A stretch of 18,196 nt of DNA from QYQD01 sp040754095 (GCA_040754095.1 JBFMFO010000037.1:1-18196); one strand, 5' to 3'; counted from the stretch's first letter, positions 1 through 6,948 are shown. A program made the numbers and translations. The notes: a model not told the origin generated them from the sequence alone.

Positions 1-2
1 TT

Positions 3-491
3 ACATATCGACGTCAACCGATTCTATGTCTCCCGGAATCGAGAAACCTGTTACGTGAGATCCTTTTTAAGGTTCGCGACTCGCATCCTTTTATTATCGA
101 GGCGTGGGTTTTGCTGCCGGATCATATACACTGTATTTGGCGACTGCCCCAGGGGGATATGAACTATTCACTGCGATGGGGATTAATCAAGGCGGAATTT
201 ACGAAAGGATCCAAGATGTGGTTTGACCGGCCGAAGGGGACTACCTCCCGGGAAAAGCACAGAGAGGCCACGGTGTGGCAACGAAGATTTTGGGAGCACA
301 TGATTAGAGACGAGCGGGACTTTTCGGCGCATTGTGATTACATTCATTACAATCCGGTAAAGCATGGGATTGTGAATGCACCGAGGGACTGGCCGTATTC
401 GACATTTCATCGCTATGTTGAGAAAGAAATCTACTTACCGGATTGGGGTGCGACACCGGTAGAGATTCCGATCGATGCCGGTAGAGAATGA
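3..491 (+). CDS. REP-associated tyrosine transposase (RAYT, Y1_Tnp/IS200-like), 5' end cut by window edge
   Basis: The frame is open from the first bases of the window to a TGA at 489-491, so the N-terminus lies outside. The visible protein reads in frame from base 3, with an ATG-like upstream part missing. It carries the HUH metal-binding motif (LPDHIHCIW, encoded near 114-141) and further on the motif HCDYIHYNPVKHG, whose tyrosine is the candidate nucleophile. The tail WPYSTFHRYV is also typical of the RAYT family. These single-strand-specific HUH enzymes bind and cleave REP hairpins. A REP hairpin starts 15 bases after the stop codon and another lies at 1116-1147, which supports the assignment. 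Family knowledge gives the activity; the motifs and the neighbouring hairpins are seen directly. Whether the gene is complete cannot be told from this window. Confidence 0.9.
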   Translation, partial: TYRRQPILCLPESRNLLREILFKVRDSHPFIIEAWVLLPDHIHCIWRLPQGDMNYSLRWGLIKAEFTKGSKMWFDRPKGTTSREKHREATVWQRRFWEHMIRDERDFSAHCDYIHYNPVKHGIVNAPRDWPYSTFHRYVEKEIYLPDWGATPVEIPIDAGRE

Positions 492-505
492 AGGACGAAA
501 AAGAC

Positions 506-528
506 GGTGGGCAATGCCCACCCTACGG
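506..528 (-). repeat. REP-type palindrome, first copy
   Basis: GGTGGGCA and TGCCCACC are 8-base arms around a single A at 514, followed by CTACGG. Read on the minus strand this is a GTAGGGTGGGCA head followed by its hairpin, the form typical of REP elements mobilised by RAYT proteins. It lies directly behind the RAYT stop codon and is inverted relative to the second copy at 1116-1147. Confidence 0.8.
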
Positions 529-538
529 GGATGGATCG

Positions 539-760
539 TTATATTTCATTGAATTCTTCTATTGTAAGACCTGCCTGGCGTATCAATTTACGAAGCAAGC
601 CAGGGCCAAGTTCACTGTGTTGAGGTATGGATAATGTCCACTGATAGCCGGGCTTTGTCATCATTACATGCGAGCCTTTCTGGCGGACGGCAGACCAACC
701 TGTTCTTTGAAACTTTCGGACTGCTTCGGCCCCTGAACAGAGTTTTAAATCTGTGCCCAT
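539..760 (-). CDS. hicA: HicA family mRNA interferase toxin
   Basis: This 73-residue protein matches the HicA family: a small double-stranded-RNA-binding-like fold that cleaves mRNA in the cytoplasm and is neutralised by HicB. The motif RQKGSHVMM holds the expected catalytic histidine (His31), and the C-terminal part LRKLIRQAGLTIEEF is the usual family ending. The start ATG overlaps the upstream hicB stop by one base (TAATG), so the two are translationally coupled. The order is antitoxin first and toxin second, the reverse of E. coli hicAB but common elsewhere. No residue needed for activity appears lost. Toxicity is inferred from the family. Confidence 0.9.
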   Translation of the reverse strand: MGTDLKLCSGAEAVRKFQRTGWSAVRQKGSHVMMTKPGYQWTLSIPQHSELGPGLLRKLIRQAGLTIEEFNEI

Positions 761-960
761 TAAACGGCGACTTCCACAAGCCTGGTAGAGTCAAACGACT
801 GTTTGGATTCCATCACCTCAAGCCACCCTTCAATGGCTTCCTTAATATTGGCAATGGCTTCTTCATAAGTCTTTCCCTGGGAAAGACATCCTGGAAGTGC
901 AGGAACTTCGGCTACATAGTAACCAGCTTCATCCTTTTCAATTATCACATGCAGTTTCAT
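760..960 (-). CDS. hicB: HicB family antitoxin (short, single-domain form)
   Basis: This 66-residue protein has the HicB N-terminal fold signature: a lipid-free start (MKLHVIIEKDEAGYYVAEVPALPGC), then the SQGKTYEEAIANIKEAIEGWLE helix region. HicB binds and blocks HicA, and longer family members also repress their own promoter through a C-terminal helix-turn-helix or ribbon-helix-helix domain. That domain is absent here, so autoregulation would need another partner or is weak. A good ribosome binding site (AAGGTGAT, 964-971) lies six bases before the ATG, and a near-consensus promoter lies upstream at 995-1023. It is the first gene of a two-gene unit with hicA. Confidence 0.9.
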   Translation of the reverse strand: MKLHVIIEKDEAGYYVAEVPALPGCLSQGKTYEEAIANIKEAIEGWLEVMESKQSFDSTRLVEVAV

Positions 961-994
961 ATGATCACCTTATTGAGAGTTGGAATTGATTAAA

Positions 995-1023
995 AATTTA
1001 TCATAAAATCCTGTTGATGTCAA
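995..1023 (-). promoter_or_regulatory. Sigma70-type promoter of hicBA
   Basis: On the minus strand, TTGACA (1018-1023) and TAAATT (995-1000) are separated by exactly 17 bases. They stand 35 bases before the hicB start codon, with a Shine-Dalgarno sequence in between. No clear operator palindrome is visible over it. Confidence 0.7.
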
Positions 1024-1115
1024 AATCTGATGGTTAACAAAGACAAGGACAATGGGGACCCCTGGTGAAAAGTAGGCGATGGAGGATGGGCATAAAATTA
1101 TACAAGAGCCAGTAA

Positions 1116-1147
1116 CGTAGGGTGGGCACAGCTTTATCGTGCCCACC
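1116..1147 (+). repeat. REP-type hairpin, second copy
   Basis: A CGTAGGGTGGGCAC head is followed by a perfect 9-base stem: GGTGGGCAC at 1121-1129 pairs with GTGCCCACC at 1139-1147, around a 9-base loop. It shares the GTAGGGTGGGCA core with the copy at 506-528 but has the opposite orientation, so the pair encloses hicBA. No T-tract follows, so it is a REP rather than a good terminator. Confidence 0.8.
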
Positions 1148-1187
1148 GAAACCATTGGGTTTCCGGATGGGGAACTAATTAAAACCC

Positions 1188-1216
1188 TTGACAGATGGCC
1201 GGTTATGCCTTATTAA
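1188..1216 (+). promoter_or_regulatory. Sigma70-type promoter of the tRNA-Gly / rimP transcription unit
   Basis: A perfect TTGACA (1188-1193), a 17-base spacer and TATTAA (1211-1216) lie 12 bases before the mature tRNA 5' end. This is the strongest promoter match in the window. It probably drives the tRNA and, by readthrough of the hairpin at 1438-1462, the rimP-nusA-infB operon. Confidence 0.8.
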
Positions 1217-1227
1217 TGCATGGCAAA

Positions 1228-1303
1228 GCGGGCATAGCTCAGTTGGTAGAGTACAAGCTTCCCAAGCTTGGTGTCGCGGGTTCGAATCCCGTTGCCCGCT
1301 CCA
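1228..1303 (+). tRNA. tRNA-Gly, anticodon CCC
   Basis: A complete cloverleaf can be drawn. The acceptor stem is GCGGGCA (1228-1234) with TGCCCGC (1293-1299). A D-arm starts at 1237. The anticodon stem CAAGC/GCTTG encloses the loop TTCCCAA with CCC at 1261-1263. The T-arm GCGGG/CCCGT has the TTCGAAT loop. The discriminator is T1300 and the 3' CCA is encoded (1301-1303). It reads the glycine codon GGG. It lies between a strong promoter and the rimP leader, the position held by metY in E. coli. Confidence 0.97.
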
Positions 1304-1304
1304 T

Positions 1305-1341
1305 CCCTTATTGAGGTTGCTTTAGCCCTGAGTAATAAGGG
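1305..1341 (+). other. Hairpin just after the tRNA
   Basis: CCCTTATT (1305-1312) pairs perfectly with AATAAGGG (1334-1341) across a 21-base loop, starting one base after the tRNA CCA. There is no T-tract, so it is more likely a 3' processing or protective structure than a terminator. Confidence 0.4.
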
Positions 1342-1437
1342 TTGAGTGCCTACTTCGATTAGTGGATTTGAATTGATATTTTTTACCGACAATTTTTAGT
1401 AAGAAAATCAGTTTAAAGTCACTGGGTGAAAGAGCGA

Positions 1438-1462
1438 AGTGGGCTATATGCCCGCTTTTTTT
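1438..1462 (+). terminator. Intrinsic-terminator-like hairpin in the rimP leader (candidate attenuator)
   Basis: AGTGGGC (1438-1444) pairs with GCCCGCT (1450-1456; one T-G pair) across the loop TATAT and is followed by a run of seven T. It ends only 11 bases before the rimP ATG, and no other promoter of comparable strength separates it from the tRNA. In E. coli the metY-rimP-nusA region also carries leader terminators subject to NusA feedback. That the same happens here is inference. Confidence 0.7.
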
Positions 1463-1473
1463 ATTTTTGAGCC

Positions 1474-1950
1474 ATGATTGTATCGCCAGAGGAAGTAAAG
1501 AGGATTATAGAGGAGGTTGCGGCCATAGCCGAACCCCTTCTCGATGCGGAAGGCATGGAATTAGTGGATATCGAGTATCGCAAGGAACAGATGGGATGGG
1601 TCTTGAGGCTGTTTGTAGACAAGGAGCAAGGGATTACCCTGGATGACTGTACTGCCATAAGTCGTGAATTGGGAAATCTGCTGGACGTAAAAGATCCGGT
1701 GCCCCATTCTTATCATTTGGAGATTTCGTCCCCAGGCCTGAACAGGCCTCTTAAGAAAGAAAAAGATCTTCTTCGGTTCAGGGGTAAAAAAGTTAGAATA
1801 AAAACCGCCCACCCGATCGGTGATCGCAAGAATTTTGTCGGTATCTTGTCGGATTATAAGGCCGGCACTATCTATATGCGCATAGGCCAGGAGTCGTTTG
1901 CCATACCTTATAAAGAAGTAGTAAGGGCGAATTTAGAGTGGGAATTCTGA
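1474..1950 (+). CDS. rimP: Ribosome maturation factor RimP
   Basis: RimP assists maturation of the 30S subunit in the cytoplasm. The 158-residue protein matches the family in length (about 150) and motifs: an ELVDIEY strand near residues 30-36, then the core YHLEISSPGLNRPL near residues 84-97, which is the family hallmark, and a C-terminal Sm-like beta domain to the end. The only in-frame start is the ATG at 1474, because an in-frame TGA lies at 1468-1470. No Shine-Dalgarno sequence precedes it; the bases before it are the T-tract of a terminator-like hairpin. The N-terminus is several residues longer than in E. coli. It is the first gene of the operon, with nusA 10 bases downstream. Confidence 0.95.
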   Translation: MIVSPEEVKRIIEEVAAIAEPLLDAEGMELVDIEYRKEQMGWVLRLFVDKEQGITLDDCTAISRELGNLLDVKDPVPHSYHLEISSPGLNRPLKKEKDLLRFRGKKVRIKTAHPIGDRKNFVGILSDYKAGTIYMRIGQESFAIPYKEVVRANLEWEF

Positions 1951-1960
1951 TTAGGAGCAC

Positions 1961-3247
1961 ATGGGTATGATTTCCGAGCTGAAACATGTTATTGACCAGA
2001 TAAGTAAAGACAAAGGCATTGATCGGGCCATACTTATCGAAGCCCTGGAAGAGGCTATCAAGTCTGCGGCCAAGAAAAAGTACGGTCAACGCCGTGACCT
2101 GGAGGTCAGTTTCAATGAAGAACTGGGCGAGATGGAGGTTTTTCAATTCCGTGAGGTGGTGGAGAAGGTAACGGACGAACAGACCCAGATATCTCTTGAG
2201 GAAGGACGAAAGCTGGATGCGGGGTGTCAAATCGGCGACAGCCTGGGGACGAAGATGGACACCAGCGGGTTTGGCCGTATAGCTGCCCAGGCCGCCAAGC
2301 AGGTCATTATTCAGAGGATGAAAGACGCCGAGCAGGATGTTATTTATGACGATTTCAGAAACCGCAAGGGTGAGATAGTAAACGGAATTGTACAACGTTT
2401 TGAGAAAGGGAACGTCATTATCAATCTTGGCCGTACAGACGCTGTATTGCCGGTTGAAGAACAGATAAGTCGCGAGAATTATCGCCGTGGCGATCGCGTA
2501 AGGACTGTAATAATAGATGTTCGCAAACATAGCGCCAAGGAACCGCAGGTTGTTCTTTCGCGCACGCATCCTTTATTTTTGTCCAGACTTTTTGAGATGG
2601 AAGTCCCTGAGATCAGCGAGTCCATAGTGCAGATTATGGGTGTGGCCCGCGAGCCGGGCAGCAGATCAAAGATCGCCGTGGTTTCTAATGATTCCGACGT
2701 TGATCCGGTAGGGGCATGCGTTGGTATGAGGGGTTCGCGGGTACAGAATGTGGTGCAGGAGTTGAAGGGGGAACGGATTGATATTGTGCCATGGAATGCA
2801 GACATAGCAAAATATGTATGTAACGCCCTGGCGCCGGCCGAGGTTACGCGTGTGATTATGGATGAGAGCAACAAATCCATGGAGGTTGTTGTCGCAGATG
2901 ATCAGCTTTCACTGGCTATCGGCAAGCAGGGGCAGAACGTGCGCCTGGCCTCCCGCCTGGTAGGGTGGAAAATTGATGTAAAAGGCGAGAGCAAGTACGC
3001 AAAGATGATGCACGAAGGATATCAGGCATTAATTAAGATTCAAGGGATAGGAGAAGGCATCGCTGACGCCCTCTTTGAGAGGGGCATTACCTCGGTCGAT
3101 GAACTTTCAAATGTCACGGTAGAAGAGCTTCTGCAACTGGAAGGCATGACCGAACAACAGGCGCAGGAAATCATCCGGTCCGCCCGGGAATATGTTTCGG
3201 CGCATCCTGCCGAAGAGGCTGTTTTAAAAGGGGAAGAAGGGGAGTAA
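1961..3247 (+). CDS. nusA: Transcription termination/antitermination factor NusA
   Basis: NusA binds RNA polymerase and nascent RNA to modulate pausing, termination and antitermination. The 428 residues show the expected order: an N-terminal RNA-polymerase-binding domain (about 1-125), an S1 domain (about 130-200, with GEIVNGIVQRFEKGNVIINLG), KH1 with GACVGMRGSRVQNVV (from 251), KH2 with LAIGKQGQNVRLASRL (from 318), and a single C-terminal helix-hairpin-helix region (about 350-410). The duplicated acidic repeats of gammaproteobacterial NusA are absent. The start ATG follows a good AGGAG six to eight bases upstream; a second in-frame ATG two codons later is an alternative. The order rimP-nusA-ylxR-infB is conserved. 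Confidence 0.97.
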   Translation: MGMISELKHVIDQISKDKGIDRAILIEALEEAIKSAAKKKYGQRRDLEVSFNEELGEMEVFQFREVVEKVTDEQTQISLEEGRKLDAGCQIGDSLGTKMDTSGFGRIAAQAAKQVIIQRMKDAEQDVIYDDFRNRKGEIVNGIVQRFEKGNVIINLGRTDAVLPVEEQISRENYRRGDRVRTVIIDVRKHSAKEPQVVLSRTHPLFLSRLFEMEVPEISESIVQIMGVAREPGSRSKIAVVSNDSDVDPVGACVGMRGSRVQNVVQELKGERIDIVPWNADIAKYVCNALAPAEVTRVIMDESNKSMEVVVADDQLSLAIGKQGQNVRLASRLVGWKIDVKGESKYAKMMHEGYQALIKIQGIGEGIADALFERGITSVDELSNVTVEELLQLEGMTEQQAQEIIRSAREYVSAHPAEEAVLKGEEGE

Positions 3248-3253
3248 CAATTA

Positions 3254-3529
3254 TTGTCTGCTAATCGTATACGAACATGCATAGGATGCCGCATCAAGAA
3301 AAATAAACATCTGATGCGGCGAATAGTTCTCGACGATAGAGGGGTATTTCTTTTTGATGAAAAGCAACGCCTGCCCGGCAGAGGGGGCTATGTTTGTTTT
3401 AATGACCAGTGTATGGCCCTGGCGTTGAAGAGGAGAGATCTTTCCAGGATTTTTAAAAATCCGGTTAAGGGCGTTAATCTGGGGAGTTTATGCGCTCGTG
3501 TGGAGGTGATGACCGCATGTCAAAAATAA
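3254..3529 (+). CDS. ylxR: YlxR family (DUF448) putative RNA-binding protein
   Basis: This 91-residue basic protein carries the family signature RTCIGCR near its start (residues 7-13), then RRIV, and LPGRGGYVC with a further cysteine. YlxR proteins are small nucleic-acid-binding proteins almost always encoded between nusA and infB; their exact role is not settled, and links to RNase P and transcription have been reported in other bacteria. The start is TTG at 3254: it places the conserved motif at the usual distance from the N-terminus, and GGGGAG near the nusA stop acts as ribosome binding site. The nusA stop is 6 bases upstream. The 3' end overlaps the infB start by 13 bases. Confidence 0.92.
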   Translation: MSANRIRTCIGCRIKKNKHLMRRIVLDDRGVFLFDEKQRLPGRGGYVCFNDQCMALALKRRDLSRIFKNPVKGVNLGSLCARVEVMTACQK

Positions 3530-6075
3530 GAGTTTACGAGTTGGCCAAGGAACTGCAAATGGAAAACAAGCAACTCCTGGCACAGGTTAAAGAGATGGGA
3601 TATGACGTCAAAAGCCATATGAGCGTTTTAGAAGAGGGCGATGTCCAAAGGATAAAAGATATAATTACAGGAGTTCGGGCGGAGGTAGTGGTAGATGAGC
3701 GCGTACGGCCGAATGTTATTCGCAGGCGTACCAAAGTGGTACAGACTGAACCTGAGCCGGAACAAAAGACAGCGGCCGAGGCGCCGCCGGAACCGGCGGC
3801 TGTAATTCCGCCCCAGGCTCCTGTAGAAAAGGTTGAGGCAGAGGAACAAGAAGCTGCCGGGGAAGAAGTGCCGCCGCCGGTATCTGCCGGGCCTGTTCAG
3901 GAGGCGCCTGCGCCGACGCAGAGACCGAAAAAAGAGTACGTGCGGATCATTCACAGGCCGGATGTAGTAAAACCGGCCAAACCCGAAGAACAAAGAAAAA
4001 GGGAGCCGATCCGGGAAACAGCTAAACCTGCTCCGGTTGTGAAAAAGCCTCCGGTCAAACCGGTTGCCGGGGCGGTTACTGAAGCGGAAAAGCCGGAGCC
4101 GGCGCCGAAAGAGGTCGCAAAAAAGAAGCAGGGCAAAAAACTGGTTGAAGTTGTGCCGGAACATATTGAACAGCGTAAAAAAATTGTGTTGCGGCGCCGG
4201 GAAATCATCGAGAAAAGCCAGCTTTATGACCGCGCAGGCGGCGAAGGGAGGCTGCGGCCCAGGAAATCGGAGAGATTTGCCGCAAAGAAGAAACAGACGA
4301 CTGAAGTTACCATTCCCAAGGCCATCAAACGGCGTATTAAGGTTGATGATACCATCCTGGTCGGCGAGCTGGCCAAGCGGATGGGTATTAAAGGGAATGA
4401 GGTTATTAAGAAGCTCATGCAACTCGGCGTCATGGTAACCATCAATCAGGTCATCGACTTTGACGCCGCAGCGCTGGTGGGCGCTGAATTCGGCTATGAG
4501 ATAGAGAAGGCGTCGTTTGAAGAGACTGATTTATTGCAAGTTAAGGAGGTATCAGAAGATGATCTCGCGGCTAGGCCTCCGGTGGTCACCATCATGGGAC
4601 ATGTCGATCATGGTAAAACCTCTTTACTCGATGCCATTCGCCATACAAATGTTACGGCCGGTGAGGCCGGGGGGATAACCCAGCATATCGGCGCCTATCA
4701 CGTCAACATCGACGGCCGGGACATTGTTTTTCTGGATACACCGGGGCATGAGGCGTTTACCGCCATGCGTGCACGGGGCGCCAAGGTCACGGATGTGGTG
4801 GTTTTAGTAGTGGCGGCAGATGACGGCGTTATGGAGCAGACGAAAGAAGCCGTAAACCATGCCCGGGCGGCTGAAGTTCCTATAATAGTGGCTATAAACA
4901 AGATTGATAAGCCTGAGGCCAATCCCGACCGGGTAAAACGTGAACTGGCCGAGCTGGGCCTGCTTCCCGAGGATTGGGGGGGACAGGCTATATTTGCTGA
5001 AGTCTCGGCCAAACAGAAAAAAGGGATAAAGGAATTATTGGAGTTAATCCTGCTGCAGGCAGAAATATTGGAGTTGAAGGCCTCTCCTAAAAGATCGGCC
5101 AGGGGCAGGATTATAGAGGCCAAAATCGATAAGGGGCGCGGGCCGGTAGCCACAGTCCTGATACAGAAAGGAACGCTGAAGCAGGGCGATCCATTTGTCT
5201 GCGGGCAGTTTTTCGGCAAGGTCCGGGCTATGTTTGATGACAATGGAACCCGGGTGGTTGCGGCCGGCCCGTCCATGCCTGTTCTGGTGCAAGGTTTATC
5301 AGGAATCCCTATGGCGGGAGACGAATTTATCGTGGTGGAAGATGAGAAAAAGGCCAAACAGGTAAGCGCTTTTCGGCGACAAAAGCTGAGAGAGGTAGAG
5401 CTGAGCCAGGTGACCAAGATCTCGCTGGAAAAATTGTTCGAAAAGATGAAAGAGGGCGGGGTTAAGGAACTAAAACTCGTCCTTAAGGCCGATGTGCAGG
5501 GTTCTCTCGAGGCATTGAGCGATGCGCTCACAAAATTGAGCACCCCGGCGATCAGGGTTAATGTTATCCATGGTTCTACCGGCGCTATAACCGAAAGCGA
5601 CGTACTCCTGGCCTCGGCATCTGATGCTATCGTCATTGGGTTTAATGTCCGCCCCCATTCCAGGGTGCAGGACCTGGCCGAGCAGGAAAAAGTGGATATG
5701 CGCACCTACGACGTTATTTATCAGATTATAGATGATGTCCGCAACGCCATGAGCGGCCTCCTTGAACCTGTTTATGAAGAGAAGGTATTGGGGCGGGCCG
5801 AGGTCAGACAAATATTCGCTGTTTCCAAAATAGGCACAATATGCGGCAGCTTTATTACAGAGGGCAAGATCGAGAGAGGAGCCAAGGCCCGGCTCATTCG
5901 GGATGGCGTGGTTATTTACAACGGGCGCTTCGCTTCTCTGCGGCGGTTCAAAGATGATGTAAAGGAAGTCCAGTCCGGCTATGAGTGCGGCATCGGTCTG
6001 GAAAACTACAATGACGTTAAGGTCGGCGACGTGATAGAAGCCTATGTACTCAAAGAGGTAAGGCCGACTCTTTGA
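3517..6075 (+). CDS. infB: Translation initiation factor IF-2
   Basis: IF-2 is the GTPase that brings fMet-tRNA to the 30S subunit and promotes subunit joining. The 852 residues show an N-terminal IF2_N domain (MSKIRVYELAKELQ), a long Pro/Ala/Glu/Lys-rich linker (about 70-250), and a second IF2_N-like domain (near 280-335). The G domain follows, with G1 GHVDHGKT (361-368), G3 DTPGH (407-411), G4 NKID (461-464) and a G5 SAK, then the beta-barrel and C-terminal fMet-tRNA-binding domains. I place the start at 3517 rather than the in-frame ATG at 3490, because GGAGGTGAT lies six bases before 3517 and the family N-terminus begins there. It overlaps ylxR and is followed by ylxP. Confidence 0.97.
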   Translation: MSKIRVYELAKELQMENKQLLAQVKEMGYDVKSHMSVLEEGDVQRIKDIITGVRAEVVVDERVRPNVIRRRTKVVQTEPEPEQKTAAEAPPEPAAVIPPQAPVEKVEAEEQEAAGEEVPPPVSAGPVQEAPAPTQRPKKEYVRIIHRPDVVKPAKPEEQRKREPIRETAKPAPVVKKPPVKPVAGAVTEAEKPEPAPKEVAKKKQGKKLVEVVPEHIEQRKKIVLRRREIIEKSQLYDRAGGEGRLRPRKSERFAAKKKQTTEVTIPKAIKRRIKVDDTILVGELAKRMGIKGNEVIKKLMQLGVMVTINQVIDFDAAALVGAEFGYEIEKASFEETDLLQVKEVSEDDLAARPPVVTIMGHVDHGKTSLLDAIRHTNVTAGEAGGITQHIGAYHVNIDGRDIVFLDTPGHEAFTAMRARGAKVTDVVVLVVAADDGVMEQTKEAVNHARAAEVPIIVAINKIDKPEANPDRVKRELAELGLLPEDWGGQAIFAEVSAKQKKGIKELLELILLQAEILELKASPKRSARGRIIEAKIDKGRGPVATVLIQKGTLKQGDPFVCGQFFGKVRAMFDDNGTRVVAAGPSMPVLVQGLSGIPMAGDEFIVVEDEKKAKQVSAFRRQKLREVELSQVTKISLEKLFEKMKEGGVKELKLVLKADVQGSLEALSDALTKLSTPAIRVNVIHGSTGAITESDVLLASASDAIVIGFNVRPHSRVQDLAEQEKVDMRTYDVIYQIIDDVRNAMSGLLEPVYEEKVLGRAEVRQIFAVSKIGTICGSFITEGKIERGAKARLIRDGVVIYNGRFASLRRFKDDVKEVQSGYECGIGLENYNDVKVGDVIEAYVLKEVRPTL

Positions 6076-6101
6076 TTTCGGAGCGACAGCGGCACACGGG
6101 G

Positions 6102-6389
6102 ATGGTAATCGGTATCTGTCGGCTGGATTTGCACTTGCCGGAGAACGGCTCTTTAAAGGGCAAACGGAAGGTAATCAAGAGCATTATAGCCCGGGTGCGC
6201 GACAAGTTTAACGTCTCCATCGGTGAAGTGGACGGCCATGATTTATGGCAGAGGGCGCAATTGGGTATAGCGGCCGTGGGCAATGACCGCAGAGTGGTCA
6301 ACAGCGCCTTGGATAAGATAGCGGATTTTATTGAGTCCCTGGGCTTGGCCGAGGTACTGGAGATAAAGATAGAGATTATAAACAGTTAG
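6102..6389 (+). CDS. ylxP: DUF503 family protein (YlxP-like)
   Basis: This is a small conserved protein of about 95 residues, regularly encoded between infB and rbfA; its biochemical role is not established. The family pattern is clear: LDLHLPENGSLKGKRKV near the start, the DKFNVSIGEVDGHDLWQRAQLGIA block, and a final alpha-helical FIESL segment. The ATG at 6102 gives the usual family N-terminus but has only a weak GGGG before it. The alternative is a TTG at 6072, overlapping the infB stop (TTGA) and preceded by AGAGGTAAGG, which would add ten residues and couple translation to infB. I cannot decide between them. The stop codon lies inside the heptad repeat array that starts at 6381. Confidence 0.9.
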   Translation: MVIGICRLDLHLPENGSLKGKRKVIKSIIARVRDKFNVSIGEVDGHDLWQRAQLGIAAVGNDRRVVNSALDKIADFIESLGLAEVLEIKIEIINS

Positions 6390-6534
6390 CAGTCAGCACT
6401 CAGCTATCAGCATGAAGCCGGTTCACCGTTTACTGTTGACCGTTTACCGAAAGAAAATGTCGGATAACGGTTAACGGATAACAAACATGCTGACGGCTGA
6501 GAGCTGATCGCTGAAAGCGTGAAGTTCGCCTCGG
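6381..6534 (+). repeat. Degenerate heptad (7-base period) array forming a large imperfect palindrome
   Basis: Cut every 7 bases from 6381, the sequence falls into about 22 related words in blocks: AGCAGTC/AGCACTC/AGCTATC; then TCACCGT/TTACTGT/TGACCGT; then TAACGGT/TAACGGA/TAACAAA; then CATGCTG/ACGGCTG/AGAGCTG/ATCGCTG. The outer blocks are inverted copies: 6394-6414 matches the reverse complement of 6486-6506 at 18 of 21 bases. The inner blocks 6430-6450 and 6460-6480 pair less well. The array fills most of the gap between ylxP and rbfA. A separate short palindrome TTCGCC-TC-GGCGAA sits at 6525-6538. Confidence 0.75.
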
Positions 6535-6585
6535 CGAATCTGCTTGAGGCACGCCTTTTGACACGAGCGGTGAAGGTATTTTCAG

Positions 6586-6948
6586 GTGAAACTTTCATAT
6601 AAAAGGGCAGATAGACTCGGCGAGTTTATCCAGACAGAGGTATCTGATATTATTTTAAGAAAGATTAAAGATCCGCGTATTAGTCTGGTAACAATTACCG
6701 GGGTAGATGTAAGCGACGATCTTAGTATGGCCAGGATCTATTTCAGCGTCATGGGAGATGAGAAACAACGCCAAAAGGCTGTGGACGGATTGAAAAGCGC
6801 CACGGGATTTATTAAGAAATCCCTCGGTTCCCGGCTTGAGCTTCGCCATGTCCCGGACATAGAATTCCATTACGACCGTTCCTTTGAATATGGCGAGCGT
6901 ATTGATAAGTTACTCGGAGAGATAAAAGAAGACCATGGCGATAGTTGA
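6586..6948 (+). CDS. rbfA: 30S ribosome-binding factor RbfA
   Basis: RbfA binds the immature 30S subunit near the 16S rRNA 5' helix and helps its late maturation. The 120-residue protein has the family hallmarks: KRADRLGEFIQTEVSDII at the N-terminus, KDPRISLVTITGVDVSDDLSMARIYFSV in the KH-type core, and the final RHVPDIEFHYDRSFEYGERID segment. The start is GTG at 6586, with AAGGT about ten bases upstream; no ATG fits. Unlike most junctions here, it is separated from the upstream gene by almost 200 bases of repeat. The 3' end overlaps the DHH-family gene by 14 bases. Confidence 0.95.
   Translation: MKLSYKRADRLGEFIQTEVSDIILRKIKDPRISLVTITGVDVSDDLSMARIYFSVMGDEKQRQKAVDGLKSATGFIKKSLGSRLELRHVPDIEFHYDRSFEYGERIDKLLGEIKEDHGDS

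Noticed and set aside
634..993. Plus-strand open frame of 119 codons over hicBA
   Set aside because: It is antisense to two clear family genes and its protein has no recognisable motif.
1293..1303. tRNA-Gly 3' end as integration site of an island
   Set aside because: The only downstream similarity (TGCCCGCT near 1449) is 8 bases and belongs to the terminator; no integrase is present.
1509..1527. Strong GGAGG eight bases before an in-frame ATA codon inside rimP, which would give a family-length N-terminus
   Set aside because: ATA is a very rare start and GAG GAG is ordinary coding sequence; the ATG at 1474 is the only normal start.
1868..2569. 233-codon minus-strand frame opposite nusA
   Set aside because: No start signal or motif; it overlaps complete NusA domains.
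3628..4422. Long minus-strand open frame opposite infB
   Set aside because: Low-complexity Arg/Phe/Leu-rich translation, a shadow of the Pro/Ala/Glu-rich IF-2 linker.
4698..5705. 335-codon minus-strand frame opposite infB
   Set aside because: Ser/Thr/Pro-rich shadow of the IF-2 GTPase domain, which is intact on the plus strand.
6525..6538. TTCGCC-TC-GGCGAA hairpin as terminator before rbfA
   Set aside because: Two-base loop and no T-tract.
6558..6586. TTGACA at 6558 as a promoter for rbfA
   Set aside because: At 17-base spacing the -10 would be TTCAGG and overlap the start codon.
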